From: an uncultured Clostridia bacterium
GTDB lineage: Bacteria; Bacillota; Clostridia; Oscillospirales; CAG-272
Length of the DNA stretch: 6,270 nucleotides
Direction: 5' to 3'
Assembly: GCA_937914815.1 (NCBI GenBank)
Contig: CALDMI010000114.1
Coordinates: 1 to 6,270 of the forward strand
This document shows positions 5,493 to 6,270 of the stretch, one piece after another (within the stretch, counting starts at the first letter, position 1; the number at the start of each line of letters is the position of its first letter). Under the pieces are notes generated by a model. The model saw only the letters and a list, made by a program, of their open reading frames with translations, made no database searches and was not told the DNA's origin. Position numbers and translations under genes: made by a program.

Positions 5493-6270
5493 TCACTTCC
5501 CGACGCAGAAGCGCGAGAATATGTCGCTCACGACCTCCTCGGAGACTGCCTTTCCGTCGAGCTCTCCGATAGCAGACAGCGCGAGCTCAATATCCGAGGA
5601 AATCGCGTCCTGCGGTATCCCGCGCCGGAGCGCGTCGCGCGCACATTCCGCATGTTCCTTTGCCTCCGCCATATACGCGCGCTGCCTTGCATTGTATATC
5701 ACCGCGTCCTCGCCTATGCGTATCTCGCCGTCAAGGAACATTTTTTCAATTGTTTCTTTGAGCTCCGAGAGCGCCGGATTTTCGGCGGCTCCCTCGTGCG
5801 GCTCGCTGTTTACCCCCCGGGCGTGTACGCTTTTCCCGGCATTTTCCGCCATGCTAATATTTATAATGCGCGGAAATTCTGCCCGTATCTCACACTCCGC
5901 ACTCTCTCCGAACTCATCTGACCTTATGTCGGACTTCGTGAGCAGTGCGATTTTTTTTGCGTCTGCTTTGCGAAGATAAGAGATAAGCTCTCTGTCCTCG
6001 CGCGAGAGCGGGCGGGAAGTGTCAAAGAGCGCGAGTATCAGCTCCGCGCCGTCTATCTTCTTCCGGCTTCTCTCTATACCTATCCGCTCTATTTTCCGGT
6101 CTCCGCCGCTCTCCGCGTCCACCTCGTGTATTCCCGCCGTGTCCGAGAGCCGCAGAATAACCGAGCCCGCCTGAATATTCTGCGAGAGCACATCACGCGT
6201 CGTCCCCTCGATATCGGTGACTATCGCCGCCTCCTCGCCGCAGAGGAGATTGTAGAGCGAGCTCTTGCCG
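5493..6270 (-). CDS. mnmE: tRNA uridine-5-carboxymethylaminomethyl modification GTPase MnmE, C-terminal part (partial)
   Basis: MnmE works with MnmG to install the (carboxymethyl)aminomethyl group on wobble uridine 34 of certain tRNAs. The 258 visible residues start inside the P-loop (GKSSLYNLL, 1-9); the folate-binding N-terminal domain, about 200 residues, lies beyond the right edge. Further motifs are switch I EGTTRD (21-26), DTAG (43-46) and the C-terminal FCVGK, whose Cys is the conserved residue of the family. The helical domain surrounds the G domain, as usual. Two G-domain features are odd: G4 reads TKSD (111-114) instead of NKxD, and the G5 region reads SMAEN (139-143), followed by a ~20-residue insertion replacing the usual SAKTGEG. 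Residues ~52-57 (AESGGD) are another small insertion after DTAG. The frame is intact throughout and stops with TGA. No mnmG follows within the window, although the two genes are often adjacent. Confidence 0.95.
   Translation of the reverse strand, partial: GKSSLYNLLCGEEAAIVTDIEGTTRDVLSQNIQAGSVILRLSDTAGIHEVDAESGGDRKIERIGIERSRKKIDGAELILALFDTSRPLSREDRELISYLRKADAKKIALLTKSDIRSDEFGESAECEIRAEFPRIINISMAENAGKSVHARGVNSEPHEGAAENPALSELKETIEKMFLDGEIRIGEDAVIYNARQRAYMAEAKEHAECARDALRRGIPQDAISSDIELALSAIGELDGKAVSEEVVSDIFSRFCVGK

Noticed and set aside
5951..5958. An eight-base A run in the mnmE coding strand, considered as a slippage or frameshift site.
   Set aside because: MnmE similarity continues in the same frame on both sides, so there is no evidence of a frameshift or recoding.
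5205..5979. Long plus-strand frames (211 and 238 codons) opposite mnmE.
   Set aside because: The minus strand encodes clear MnmE motifs (EGTTRD, DTAG, FCVGK) there. The plus-strand translations are low-complexity Arg/Ala/Ser-rich shadows.

Overview
The window is about 6.3 kb of chromosomal housekeeping DNA. It most likely comes from a Clostridia-type Bacillota (Firmicutes), possibly a gut Oscillospirales-like lineage. The support is: an rpsG-fusA-tuf order (the end of a str operon), strong Shine-Dalgarno sequences, an FMN riboswitch with an intrinsic terminator ahead of the ECF riboflavin transporter gene ribU, and an RNHCP-type zinc-ribbon gene. No genus can be assigned from what is visible.

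Layout, left to right. Bases 1-66 are the last codons of rpsG (ribosomal protein S7). fusA (EF-G, 94-2220, +) follows after 27 nt. A GC-rich gap of 213 nt with several inverted repeats then separates fusA from tuf (EF-Tu, 2434-3639, +); it probably carries a tuf promoter. Strong GC hairpins after tuf close the translation-factor block. Bases 3756-3945 hold a complete FMN riboswitch and its intrinsic terminator, which control ribU (3981-4652, +). A hairpin terminator at 4682-4726 has A and T tracts on both sides and can serve both ribU and the gene that converges on it.

The right third is mostly on the minus strand: an RNHCP-domain protein (4749-5099, -), a small divergently transcribed hydrophobic peptide gene (5167-5328, +) with an excellent Shine-Dalgarno sequence, and the C-terminal part of mnmE (5493-6270, -), which runs off the right edge.

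The genes form three functional groups: translation elongation (S7, EF-G, EF-Tu), riboflavin uptake under FMN feedback, and tRNA wobble-uridine modification (MnmE). I see no mobile element, CRISPR array, tRNA or rRNA gene, and no clear new multi-gene system. The points that merit a second look are the cloverleaf-like element between fusA and tuf, the long hairpin after tuf, the extra hairpin between FMN aptamer and terminator, unusual GTPase motifs in MnmE, lineage-specific insertions in EF-G and EF-Tu, and the unknown small membrane or secreted peptide.
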